The notes beneath the pieces are model-generated. The model saw only the letters and a list, made by a program, of their open reading frames with translations. It did not search any database and was not told the origin of the DNA. The position numbers were made by a program, and so were the translations under genes. From Burkholderiales bacterium (GTDB lineage Bacteria; Pseudomonadota; Gammaproteobacteria; Burkholderiales; Casimicrobiaceae), in contig JAIRJZ010000079.1 of NCBI GenBank assembly GCA_031260355.1, positions 1 to 64,000 on the forward strand: a DNA stretch of 64,000 nucleotides, read 5' to 3'. Within the stretch, counting starts at the first letter, position 1, and each line of letters starts with the position of its first letter. Below are positions 40,715 to 50,445 of this stretch, in pieces.

Positions 40715-41509
40715 ATGACCGTTTCGATCAAAACCGCCGACGAAATCGCCGCGATGCGAGTCGCCTGCCGGCTCGCGTCGGAAGCCCTCGACTACATCAC
40801 ACCCTACGTCAAAGCAGGCGTGACGACCGCCGAACTCAACCAGTTGTGCCACGATTATCAGATCAACGTCCAAGGAGTTACGCCGGCGCCGCTCAACTAT
40901 GCGCCGCCCGGCCATTCGCCCTATCCGGCGTCGGTGTGCATTTCGCTCAATCACGTCGTCTGCCACGGCATCCCGGGACCGAAAAAACTGAAGGCGGGCG
41001 ATATTCTGAATATCGACATCACCGTGATCAAGGACGGTTTCTATGGCGATTCGAGCCGGATGTACTGCGTTGGTGCGCCGTCGATTCTGGCCAAACGTCT
41101 GGTCGATATCGCCTATCAGGCGATGTGGCTCGGCATCCGCGCCGTGCGCCCCGGCGCCCGTCTGGGCGACATCGGTCATGCCATTCAGCGTTTCGCCGAA
41201 GCACAGGGCTTTTCGGTCGTGCGCGAATTCTGCGGCCATGGCATCGGCCGCCGCTTCCATGAAGACCCGCAGGTATTGCACTACGGCAACCCCGGCACCG
41301 GCCTTGAGTTGCAGGAAGGCATGATCTTCACGATCGAGCCGATGATCAATGCCGGTCGTCACCATCTGCGTGTGCTAGCCGACGGCTGGACCGTCGTGAC
41401 CGCCGATCATTCCTTGTCGGCACAATGGGAACACACCGTACTCGTCACCGCCGACGGTGTCGATGTGTTGACGGTCTCCGACGGCGCACCGCCGCCTCCC
41501 GCTTCTTGA
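40715..41509 (+). CDS. map: Methionine aminopeptidase, type I
   Basis: Removes the initiator Met from nascent proteins. 264 residues with the five metal ligands of the pita-bread fold: Asp in 'NIDITVIKDG', Asp in 'GFYGDSSRM', His in 'GHGIGRRFHEDP', Glu in 'FTIEPM' and Glu in 'QWEHTVLV'. The type I form has no insert. In many betaproteobacteria map lies beside rpsB; here it is joined to glnD, whose start is two bases after the map stop. Confidence 0.97.
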   Translation: MTVSIKTADEIAAMRVACRLASEALDYITPYVKAGVTTAELNQLCHDYQINVQGVTPAPLNYAPPGHSPYPASVCISLNHVVCHGIPGPKKLKAGDILNIDITVIKDGFYGDSSRMYCVGAPSILAKRLVDIAYQAMWLGIRAVRPGARLGDIGHAIQRFAEAQGFSVVREFCGHGIGRRFHEDPQVLHYGNPGTGLELQEGMIFTIEPMINAGRHHLRVLADGWTVVTADHSLSAQWEHTVLVTADGVDVLTVSDGAPPPPAS

Positions 41510-41511
41510 CG

Positions 41512-44088
41512 ATGGCCGCCGCCGGTCCTTTTCTGACGCCGGAACAACTGGCGGCGCACCGAGCGGCATTGAGCGACGCACGTCGCGCTCTACGCGACGC
41601 GTTCGCCGCGCATCCCGGCACCACGCAGTTGCTGCGCCGACACAGTTTGCTCGTCGATCGTTTTCTGCGCGCCTTGTGGCGCTCGTTGCCTGCCGCTGTC
41701 ACCCGTCGCGGTGTGCTGATCGCCACCGGCGGCTACGGACGCGGTACGCTGTTTCCCCATTCCGACATCGACACCGCCGTTATCCTGCCGGAGCCGCCCG
41801 ACGACGCGACCCGTGCCGCTCTCGCCTGGCTTGAAACCGCGTTGTGGGATGTCGGGCTCGCCGCCGGCCATGCCGTGCGCACGCTCGACGAACTGCACAA
41901 CATCGACACGCTCGACATCACTGTGCAGACCGCGCTGGTCGAGCACCGTTATCTTGCCGGTTCGCGCTCCTTGTATCGCCGCTTCGAGGAAACGCTGGCG
42001 ACACGTTTGACGTTCTCCCGCTTTTTCGAGGCCAAACGTTTCGAACAGGAACAGCGCCATCTGAAATACCGCGACGCCCTCTACAACCTCGAACCGAACC
42101 TGAAAGAAAGCCCCGGCGGTCTGCGCGACGTGCATGTGTTGCGCTGGCTGGCCCGTGCCGCCGGCGTCGGCGCGCGGTGGCGTCAACTTGTCGAGCGCGG
42201 CCTGCTCACCGCCGCGGAAGCGCGCGCCTTGCAACAACACGAACACTGGCTCAACACCTTGCGCGTCCGCTTGCATTATCTGGCGGGTCGCGCCGAAGAG
42301 CGGTTGCTTTTCGATCACCAGACAGCGCTCGCCGAACAAATGCACATCACCGGCAAGGGGCCGCGCCGCGCCGGCGAAGTCCTGATGCAGCGGTATTACC
42401 GTGCCGCGCAAACCATTCGCCGCCTCAACACCTTGCTGTTGCAAGCCATCGAAGAACGTTTTGCGCCGCCACCGGAAACCCGCCCGCTCGACGCCTACTT
42501 CACGCAACGCGGCGATCTGCTCGACATCGACGATCCGCAACGGTTGGCGCAAACGCCGTCTGTCCTGTTCGATACGTTTCTGCACTGGCAACACCACGCC
42601 GAAATCGTCGGCCTGTCGTCCCGCACCCTGCGCGCGCTGGATCGCGCCCGCCCCGGAATCAACCGCGCCTTCCGGGCAAATCCGGCCAACCGCACCAAAT
42701 TCATCGATCTCTTCCGGGTGCCGCGCGGCATCCTGCACACGCTGCGCGTGATGAATCTTTACGGTCTGCTCGGACAATACTTGCCGCCGTTCGGCCGTAT
42801 CGTCGGTCAGATGCAGCACGATCTTTTTCATGTTTACACCGTCGATGAACATATTCTGATGACGGTGCGCAATTTGCGCCGTTTCGAAGACGACAACTTC
42901 GCCTATGAATATCCGTTGTGTTCGCGATTGATGAACGACTTCGCGCGCCCCGAAATTTTGTATCTGGCTGCCCTGTTCCACGATATCGCCAAAGGCCGTG
43001 GCAGCGACCACGCCCGACGCGGCAGCTTCATCGCCCGCCGTTTCTGCGCACAGCATCCGATTTCGAAAGACGACGCGGCACTGATCGTCTGGCTGGTGCG
43101 TAAACATCTGCTGATGTCGCTTGTCGCCCAGAAAGAAGACATTTCCGACCCGCGCACCATCGCCCGCTTCACGCGCCGCGTCGGCTCGGAGCGCCGTCTG
43201 GTCGCGCTGTATCTGCTGACCGTCGCCGACATTCGCGCCACCAGTCCCAAGGTGTGGAATCCGTGGAAAGCGCAGTTGCTCGAAACCCTTTTTCTTGCCG
43301 CCCGCACCCGTTTGCGCCGGGGCAACAGCGACGACAGCGATTCGATCGCGCGGAAACAACGCGATGCGCGTGAACATTTGCGCGAACGCGGAACAGGAGA
43401 ACCGTCGGCCTTGTGGCAAGCCCTCGATATGGCTTATTTTCAACGTCACAGCCTCGACGACCTGTGTTGGCACGCCGCCGAATTGCACGATTGCCTCGAT
43501 ACGGAAAAACCGATTGTGCGCGTTCGTCCCTTGCCGCAAGACGCCGGTTTGAAAATCATGGCCTATTTGCGCGACCGCCCCGGCCTGTTCGCGCAACTGT
43601 GCCATTTTTTCGGGCGTCACCATCTGAACATCCTCGATGCGCGCATTCACACGACACGCCACGGTTATGCGCTCGACACCTTCGCCGTCCACACCGCCGA
43701 CCCGCGTTATGCCGATACCTCCGCGCGCTCTGCTCTGGAAGATTCGTTAAGCCATTTCCTGCAACAGCCGCCGCCAGCCGCCCCGCTGCCGATGGGAAGA
43801 AAAAGCCGGCGGCTGCAACACTTTCCGCTGACGCCGCACGTTCACATCACCCCCGACGACGATCAGCGTCATGACCTTCTCGAAATCGTCGCCGGCGACC
43901 GCACCGGTTTGCTCGCCCATCTGGCGCACACGCTGGCCAATGCCGGTATCAACGTCGAGAGCGCCCGCATCAATACGATGGGCGAACGTGTCGAAGACGT
44001 TTTCGTGATCTCCGGCGAAGCGCTGGAAAATCCGGCGCAGCGCGTCGCGCTGGAAACCGAATTGCAAAAGGTGCTGCTTGCGCCTTGA
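41512..44088 (+). CDS. glnD: Bifunctional uridylyltransferase/uridylyl-removing enzyme GlnD
   Basis: The glutamine sensor of the nitrogen cascade; it uridylylates PII proteins when glutamine is low and deuridylylates them when it is high. ATG 41512 gives 858 residues, the usual length; the frame is open further upstream into map. Domains: nucleotidyltransferase with 'GGYGRGTLFPHSDID' (about 72), GlnD helical domain ('KESPGGLRDVHVLRWLAR'), HD hydrolase with 'LFHDIAKGRGSDH' (about 487), and two ACT domains (about 680-750 and 780-858) for glutamine binding. Confidence 0.97.
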   Translation: MAAAGPFLTPEQLAAHRAALSDARRALRDAFAAHPGTTQLLRRHSLLVDRFLRALWRSLPAAVTRRGVLIATGGYGRGTLFPHSDIDTAVILPEPPDDATRAALAWLETALWDVGLAAGHAVRTLDELHNIDTLDITVQTALVEHRYLAGSRSLYRRFEETLATRLTFSRFFEAKRFEQEQRHLKYRDALYNLEPNLKESPGGLRDVHVLRWLARAAGVGARWRQLVERGLLTAAEARALQQHEHWLNTLRVRLHYLAGRAEERLLFDHQTALAEQMHITGKGPRRAGEVLMQRYYRAAQTIRRLNTLLLQAIEERFAPPPETRPLDAYFTQRGDLLDIDDPQRLAQTPSVLFDTFLHWQHHAEIVGLSSRTLRALDRARPGINRAFRANPANRTKFIDLFRVPRGILHTLRVMNLYGLLGQYLPPFGRIVGQMQHDLFHVYTVDEHILMTVRNLRRFEDDNFAYEYPLCSRLMNDFARPEILYLAALFHDIAKGRGSDHARRGSFIARRFCAQHPISKDDAALIVWLVRKHLLMSLVAQKEDISDPRTIARFTRRVGSERRLVALYLLTVADIRATSPKVWNPWKAQLLETLFLAARTRLRRGNSDDSDSIARKQRDAREHLRERGTGEPSALWQALDMAYFQRHSLDDLCWHAAELHDCLDTEKPIVRVRPLPQDAGLKIMAYLRDRPGLFAQLCHFFGRHHLNILDARIHTTRHGYALDTFAVHTADPRYADTSARSALEDSLSHFLQQPPPAAPLPMGRKSRRLQHFPLTPHVHITPDDDQRHDLLEIVAGDRTGLLAHLAHTLANAGINVESARINTMGERVEDVFVISGEALENPAQRVALETELQKVLLAP

Positions 44089-44450
44089 GCGAGTAGCGCT
44101 TGCCTCAAAATTGTTGAGTCACCATAAGCGCTCGTTTGGCTACTCCGTCATTCCCGCGGAAATCCAGGGAATTTCTTTCTCTGGATTCCGGCTTTCGCCG
44201 GAATGACGACTCTCCTGAGAGGATATGCTGTGCTTTGCACCCCTCTCTCCTTGAGGGAGAGGGGCTGGGGAGAGGGGGAAAACCGCGGCCACGGCCGGAT
44301 ATCCTATGGTAATCCTCATTTTCCACCTATGAAGCGGCAAGGATGCTTTACATGCGACAATAGCGCCCTTCCACGAAATATGCCGTGCCGGGGACACCCC
44401 GCCGGACAACCTGCCCACCAACAACCCACTCTCTGACTGAAACCGGACTC
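44089..44450. other. Intergenic region with R2 and R3 repeats
   Basis: No gene is seen. R2 copy 2 spans about 44099-44222 (AAAATTGTTGAGTCACCATAAGCG followed by the CCGGAATGACGA hairpin, cited in parts: AAAATTGTTGAG and GGAATGACGA). An R3 hairpin lies at 44238-44279. The ettA promoter should be between here and 44450 but no convincing hexamers are seen. Confidence 0.55.
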
Positions 44451-46115
<1,665 letters not shown>

Positions 46116-46126
46116 ACACGAGAGCT

Positions 46127-46786
46127 TTACTGTTGACCATCGCCTTGCAACGCTTGAAAGAGCGCGGCAACTTTGGTCTCGTCCTTGATGCCGGGGCTGC
46201 TCTCCACGCCGGTCATTAAATCGATCATCTGCGCGTCTGTTTGACAGACGATTTTCGCCGCATTTTCGGGAGTGATCCCTCCGGCGAGAATGACCGGGCA
46301 GCTTACAGCGCGCCGAAGCTTTTGATAAACGGACAGGTCGGCCGTACCGCTATGGCTGGCATTGTCCGGTGTACGCGGATCGAAAAGCAGCGCATCAACA
46401 CCTGCCGCGCAGAAAGCCGCCGCTGTTTTTTCCAGATCGGGGGTGTCCGGAAAAATGGCCTTGATGATTTTGATGCCTTGCTTCCCCAACTCGCTGACGA
46501 GGCAGATCGTATCCTCAAGCGTCTCGCCGCCGTGCAGTTGAATATAGTCCGGCTTCGTTTCCGCGGCGATACGCAGCACATGGTCCGGCGACCCGCCGGT
46601 GACGGCGCAGGTTTCCGCCGACCCATGAGCGGCGGCCATCAGTCCCTTTGCGTTCGCCGCGCTCAAGTTCCACGGAACCGGGCGCGGGTATTCGACGACG
46701 AATCCCACCATATCCGCGCCGTGCCGGACGCACATCTGCACATCCTGCTCACGCATCAGGCCACAGATTTTTACGATAGGACGCAA
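46127..46786 (-). CDS. trpF: Phosphoribosylanthranilate isomerase (TrpF), divergent
   Basis: Isomerises phosphoribosylanthranilate to CdRP in tryptophan synthesis. The 219-residue TIM barrel has the catalytic Cys in 'VKICGL' and the catalytic Asp in 'ALLFDPRTP'. The usual GGTG loop reads HSGTAD, and the phosphate-binding end reads 'GGITPENA' and 'DLMTGVESSPGIKD', so it is an unusual family member. The start is TTG at 46786 without a Shine-Dalgarno. Its upstream neighbour on the same strand is the inserted GxxExxY gene, which has separated it from trpC. Confidence 0.88.
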   Translation of the reverse strand: MRPIVKICGLMREQDVQMCVRHGADMVGFVVEYPRPVPWNLSAANAKGLMAAAHGSAETCAVTGGSPDHVLRIAAETKPDYIQLHGGETLEDTICLVSELGKQGIKIIKAIFPDTPDLEKTAAAFCAAGVDALLFDPRTPDNASHSGTADLSVYQKLRRAVSCPVILAGGITPENAAKIVCQTDAQMIDLMTGVESSPGIKDETKVAALFQALQGDGQQ

Positions 46787-46830
46787 GGGAAAATTTTCCT
46801 TTTGGTTTTGGTCTCAAGCTTCAAAATCAT

Positions 46831-46870
46831 TTTAACCGCAAAGAACGCAAAGGGCGCAAAGAAAAAACCT
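46831..46870. repeat. CGCAAAG repeat flanking the GxxExxY gene, right side of its coding direction
   Basis: AACCGCAAAGAACGCAAAG followed by GGCGCAAAG. A matching arm, GACCGCAAAGAACGCAGAG on the minus strand, overlaps the start of the GxxExxY gene at about 47283-47311. Such CGCAAAG arrays are commonly seen beside GxxExxY genes. Confidence 0.7.
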
Positions 46871-46883
46871 TGATTTCTTGGGG

Positions 46884-47270
46884 CTATTTCTTGCTTAAAG
46901 CAAATTTGCGAATTTCAAATTTATAGGAACCAAAATTGATAAGTAACCCGTGTTCCAGACGTGCTGCTTTCAAGTAACCCAGAATCTGAGCCTCGTGTTC
47001 CGGAGCCAGTGTTTTGGCAGTCTTCAGCTCAATAACCAACCAGCCATCAATCAGCAAATCTACAATGTAGTCACCAATAATTTCCCCGTCTTCATCGTAA
47101 ACCTTGACAGGGTGCTGCTGCGCTACCGGAATGCCCGCTTTCTTCAGGCGGTGTGCCAGAGCGTTCTCATAGACTTTTTCCAAGTGGCCATGCGCAAGGT
47201 AGACATGAGCATCGTAAGCTATTTTCCTTACCCGGTCACACATCTCTCGAACGTTTACCGATGTCTCCAT
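46884..47270 (-). CDS. GxxExxY-family protein
   Basis: A 128-residue protein with the family-defining GxxExxY motif ('GHLEKVYE', about residue 28) and the rest of the conserved core: 'VKVYDEDGEIIGDYIVDLLI' and 'VIELKTAK', 'HEAQILGYLK', 'GLLINFG'. The core D-x-x-V...ELK arrangement resembles PD-(D/E)XK nuclease folds; a nuclease role is inferred, not shown. ATG 47270 is preferred; a TTG at 47309 would translate the flanking CGCAAAG repeat. It is AT-richer than the trp genes around it and inserted between trpC and trpF. Confidence 0.88.
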   Translation of the reverse strand: METSVNVREMCDRVRKIAYDAHVYLAHGHLEKVYENALAHRLKKAGIPVAQQHPVKVYDEDGEIIGDYIVDLLIDGWLVIELKTAKTLAPEHEAQILGYLKAARLEHGLLINFGSYKFEIRKFALSKK

Positions 47271-47317
47271 CAGGTCATCTTTTGTGTTCTCTGCGTTCTT
47301 TGCGGTCAAATAAATTA

Positions 47318-48028
47318 CTAACCAAGCTTAACCCGGAGCGATTGATACATGGCCCCCATATCGCCTGCCTGCCAAAGTGCTGTCCCGACCAGAACCGCGT
47401 TGGCGCCGGAGGAGGCCGCCAATTTCGCATCCGCCGTCGACAGGATACCGCTTTCGCTGATCAGCAGCGCACCGGCGGGTGCGCCGGACGCGAGCGCGGC
47501 CGTCCGACCTGGGCCGCCGTCATCTTTTTCAAGCGTGACGATGTTACGGTTGTTGATGCCGACAAGGCGCGCGCCCAATGTGTTCGCCAGTTCCATCTCC
47601 TGCGCCGTGTGGACTTCCACGAACGGTTCCATCCCCAGCATCAGCGTTTTTTCGTAGAGCCGCGCCAAGTTTTTTTCGTCGGTGATCGCGCAAATCAGCA
47701 AGACGGCCGCCGCGCCAAGTTCAGCCGTTTCCAGAAGCTGGTCTTCGCTGGTGATGAAGTCTTTTCTCAGCACCGGCACTTCTGCGGCTTGCACGATGGC
47801 ACTGAGCAGTTCAGCGCTGCCGCCGAAACGTTCCTGCTCGGTCACGACCGACAGCACTGGCGCGCCGTAGCAAACGAGAACCTTCGCCGTTTCCACCGGA
47901 TCGCGCCCGCGCAACAGATCGCCCTCTTTCGGCGAAACACATTTGATGTCAGGGATCACGGCGACGAGTCCGCGCGCGTTTTCCGCAATCAGGGCAGAGG
48001 AAAATCGCCCCGGAAGTTTGACGCTCAT
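47318..48028 (-). CDS. trpC: Indole-3-glycerol phosphate synthase (TrpC), divergent short form
   Basis: Converts CdRP to indole-3-glycerol phosphate. ATG 48028 overlaps the trpD stop (ATGA) and gives 236 residues, shorter than the usual 260 or so. Catalytic residues: 'IPDIKCVSPKEGDLL' has the Lys but Asp where Glu is usual; Lys in 'LRKDF'; Glu in 'FVEVHT'; Asn in 'INNRN'; Glu-Ser in 'ISESGI'. It is likely functional but of an uncommon type for a betaproteobacterium. Confidence 0.9.
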   Translation of the reverse strand: MSVKLPGRFSSALIAENARGLVAVIPDIKCVSPKEGDLLRGRDPVETAKVLVCYGAPVLSVVTEQERFGGSAELLSAIVQAAEVPVLRKDFITSEDQLLETAELGAAAVLLICAITDEKNLARLYEKTLMLGMEPFVEVHTAQEMELANTLGARLVGINNRNIVTLEKDDGGPGRTAALASGAPAGALLISESGILSTADAKLAASSGANAVLVGTALWQAGDMGAMYQSLRVKLG

Positions 48029-49056
48029 GCGGCTTTCCCGAAACTGTTGGACATCTCCTTCAGTTCCCGCAGTTTTTTCGCAGCTACGCCGCTGTCTATC
48101 AACTCGCCTGCAAGGGCGATTCCTGTCCGGAAACCATCGGCTTTGCCGCCGACGATCAGCGCACCGGCAGCGTTCAAGACGATGGCGTCGCGTCTTGCGC
48201 CCGTCACCTTTCCTGAGAAAACGCCGTTTATCGTTTCGGCGTTGACTTCGGGCGTACCGGCTTTGATGTCCGCTAGAACGCACCGGGTCAGACCGAAATC
48301 CTCCGGTTCGATCTCGAATGATGTGACTTCGCCATTTTTCAGATGATTGATCCGGGTTTTTCCCAGCAACGAGATTTCATCCAAACCGTCCAGGCCGTGA
48401 ACAAACATCGCGTTGGTGTAGCCCAGCTCGTTGGCGACAAAAGCGACGGAGTCAAGCAACTCCGACTTGTAAACGCCGAGCAGATGCCTGGGTGCGAACG
48501 CCGGATTGATCAACGGCCCGATAATGGAATAGAAGATGGTTTTGATGCCCAAATCCTGTTCCGGCGGAAGCACCTTCCCCATCACAGGATGAAAGAGCGG
48601 CGCGTACAAAAAGGCAATGCCAATTTCCTCGATCATCCTTTCTGTCTCGCACGGCTGCAAATGGATATTGACGCCAAGCGCCTCCAGCACATCGGCGCTG
48701 CCGGAAAGGCTGGCGATGGATCGGCTACCGTGCTTGGCAACCGGAATGCCCGCTGCCGCAGCGACAACCGCCGTCGCCGTCGAAATATTGAAGGTGGAAA
48801 GCCCGCCGCCCGTGCCGCAGGTATCCATGATTTCCCCAGCAACCTTTGGCTTCAGGGGAACGCAGTTGTCCCTCATGGCTTTCGCGATATACGCGATCTC
48901 TTTCAGCGACGCGCCTTTCATCAGCAAAGCCACCTGAAAGCCCGCAATCTGGACATCGCTGACCGTCCCTGCATTGATAGCGGCAATCAATTCGGAAATT
49001 TCCGTTTCCGTCAGCTCTTGGTGAGCCGTTATTTTTCCCAGGATTTTCTTGTACAA
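48025..49056 (-). CDS. trpD: Anthranilate phosphoribosyltransferase (TrpD), divergent
   Basis: Joins anthranilate to PRPP. The 343-residue protein has the N-terminal helical domain, then 'DTCGTGGGLSTFNIST', in which the usual GTGGD reads GTGGG, then 'KHGSRSIASLSGSADVLEALG' type sequence (cited as KHGSRSI and SADVLEALG), 'HPVMGKVLPPEQDLGIKTI' and the Mg2+-binding Asp-Glu in 'GLDGLDEIS'. The start is TTG at 49056 with AAGGAG 10 nt ahead. It is the first gene of trpD-trpC-(GxxExxY)-trpF; no trpE, trpG, trpB or trpA is present. Confidence 0.92.
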   Translation of the reverse strand: MYKKILGKITAHQELTETEISELIAAINAGTVSDVQIAGFQVALLMKGASLKEIAYIAKAMRDNCVPLKPKVAGEIMDTCGTGGGLSTFNISTATAVVAAAAGIPVAKHGSRSIASLSGSADVLEALGVNIHLQPCETERMIEEIGIAFLYAPLFHPVMGKVLPPEQDLGIKTIFYSIIGPLINPAFAPRHLLGVYKSELLDSVAFVANELGYTNAMFVHGLDGLDEISLLGKTRINHLKNGEVTSFEIEPEDFGLTRCVLADIKAGTPEVNAETINGVFSGKVTGARRDAIVLNAAGALIVGGKADGFRTGIALAGELIDSGVAAKKLRELKEMSNSFGKAA

Positions 49057-49199
49057 GATCGCTTTACTCCTTGAACGCTCGATCCAGCCGAGGCAACTTC
49101 AGAACATCAATCGATTCCGTCGGGAGCCGCTTGCTCGGAATTGCCGGACGCCTTCCAGCGCGTAATAAACAAAATCTGCCACTGCCGCTTATGCCATCT

Positions 49200-49212
49200 T
49201 TGACAGTGTCAA
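49200..49212. promoter_or_regulatory. 13-bp palindrome upstream of trpD
   Basis: TTGACA-G-TGTCAA, a perfect inverted repeat about 144 bp before the trpD start. It looks like a regulator-binding half-site pair and also contains a -35-like TTGACA; no matching -10 is obvious. Confidence 0.35.
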
Positions 49213-49334
49213 GATAAAACGGAGCGATGGTAGAGGATAACGGACAAAAATGCAAAAGCTATATTTTCGGTACGCGCCACGCAGACAAGCCACGGAGCGC
49301 CGCCGTCCGGAAATTCAAAACCTCCGGTTTTCGT

Positions 49335-50213
49335 TCAGGGTGTTTTTGCCGGTGCCGGGGCTTTCCCGTCTTTCCCGTTGTCTCCGCCCTCTTTCTTCTC
49401 CGGCGTCGGTTCGTCGAATTCGAGGTCACACGTTCCGCCCGCATTGAAGATGTCATCGTCCTTATCTTCGCCACCGAATCCCGGCGGCGCTTCACAACCG
49501 GCAGACAGAAAGCCGCCTTCCTGGGCAGCGCCTTTTTCGTCCTTGGCCGCCGCGCCGGCATTCCCGGTCGGCGTTGCTGCTTTACCGGCTTCAACCGTCG
49601 GCGCAAGCAGCGCTTGAATCGTGTCGGCTCGCGTTAATAACGCCTTGCTGTCCCTGTTGTTTTTATTGAGCGCCGCTGCCCGCCGGTAATGCTCAATGGC
49701 CTGTTGCAGATACAAATCGGCCAGATTGGCGTGCGCGATTCCATAATCGGGCACGGCGGTCAGCGCCCGCTCCAACTCACGGCGCGCCAAGTCGTATTGG
49801 CCTTTTTTGGCGTACAACGTCGCCAGATTGTTGTGCGGTTCCGGCAGTTCGGGATAATCGGCAACCAGCGTCTGCAATTCGCGTTTCGCCTCTTCTTCAC
49901 GACCCAATTCGGTCAGCACGAGGGTTCTCAGAAACCGTGCTTGCGGCTCGCGTGGTCGCTCTTTGCTCATCGCGTCGGCGGTCGCCAGCGCTTCCGGCCA
50001 TTTCGCTGCGTCGATCTGCGCGCGCAAAGTCTTCATCTTCGCCTCATACTGCGCCCGCGCTTCTGCTGACAGCTCGGCCGGAATCGACGGCGATGCCGGC
50101 GCTGCCGCGGCATCCGGCGCGGCGGCAGGCGATTGTCCCCACGCCGCCGGTGACAACACCAGCCAGACAGCGGCGAGAACAAGGCAAGAAAGAGAGAGAA
50201 GGCGCCGTTTCAT
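49335..50213 (-). CDS. Periplasmic TPR protein
   Basis: ATG 50213 begins a signal peptide (KRRLLSLSCLVLAAVWLVL...AAWGQ); the open frame continues upstream into an R2 repeat but without such a signal. The 292-residue preprotein has three or four TPRs at about 65-200 ('KWPEALATADAMSKERPREPQ', cited as KWPEALATAD; 'PEPHNNLATLYAKKGQYDLA'; 'IAHANLADLYLQQAIEHYRRA'), followed by a low-complexity acidic tail rich in Gly/Glu/Asp/Lys. Two Cys in the tail ('SAGCEAPPG', 'GGTCDLEF') may form a disulfide. Role unknown; TPRs suggest a protein-interaction scaffold in the envelope. Confidence 0.8.
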   Translation of the reverse strand: MKRRLLSLSCLVLAAVWLVLSPAAWGQSPAAAPDAAAAPASPSIPAELSAEARAQYEAKMKTLRAQIDAAKWPEALATADAMSKERPREPQARFLRTLVLTELGREEEAKRELQTLVADYPELPEPHNNLATLYAKKGQYDLARRELERALTAVPDYGIAHANLADLYLQQAIEHYRRAAALNKNNRDSKALLTRADTIQALLAPTVEAGKAATPTGNAGAAAKDEKGAAQEGGFLSAGCEAPPGFGGEDKDDDIFNAGGTCDLEFDEPTPEKKEGGDNGKDGKAPAPAKTP

Positions 50214-50224
50214 ACGAAATCCCG

Positions 50225-50372
50225 TCCAATCGAAAACTGTTGCTGCCAGATAACCATCAGCGACTCCGTCATTCCCGCGCAGGCGGGAATCCAGGCCTCC
50301 TTCTCTGGATTCCGGCGTCCGCCGGAATGACGACTTCTTGATGCCGGACTCCTGAATCATTTTGAGACAGCC
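50225..50372. repeat. R2 intergenic repeat, copy 3
   Basis: Contains the CCGGAATGACGA hairpin and ends TGAATCATTTTGAGACAGCC, the reverse complement of the opening of copy 1 (GCCTGTCTC.AAAT). This shows that R2 has terminal inverted repeats. Confidence 0.65.
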
Positions 50373-50400
50373 CCAGCACCGGAGCATGCGATGGTAAGAG

Positions 50401-50406
50401 TATAAT
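50401..50406 (+). promoter_or_regulatory. -10 element of a likely prfB promoter
   Basis: A perfect TATAAT lies 40 bp before the prfB ATG. The matching -35 region (around 50378-50383) is weak. Confidence 0.45.
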
Positions 50407-50445
50407 TCGGTTTCCCTTTTTTCGTTTGTCAAAAAGTAACACGTC

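Noticed and set aside
41590-43692. 700-codon open frame antisense to glnD, and similar ones antisense to lysS and ettA
   Set aside because: The sense genes are fully supported by motifs; the antisense products have no recognisable domain.
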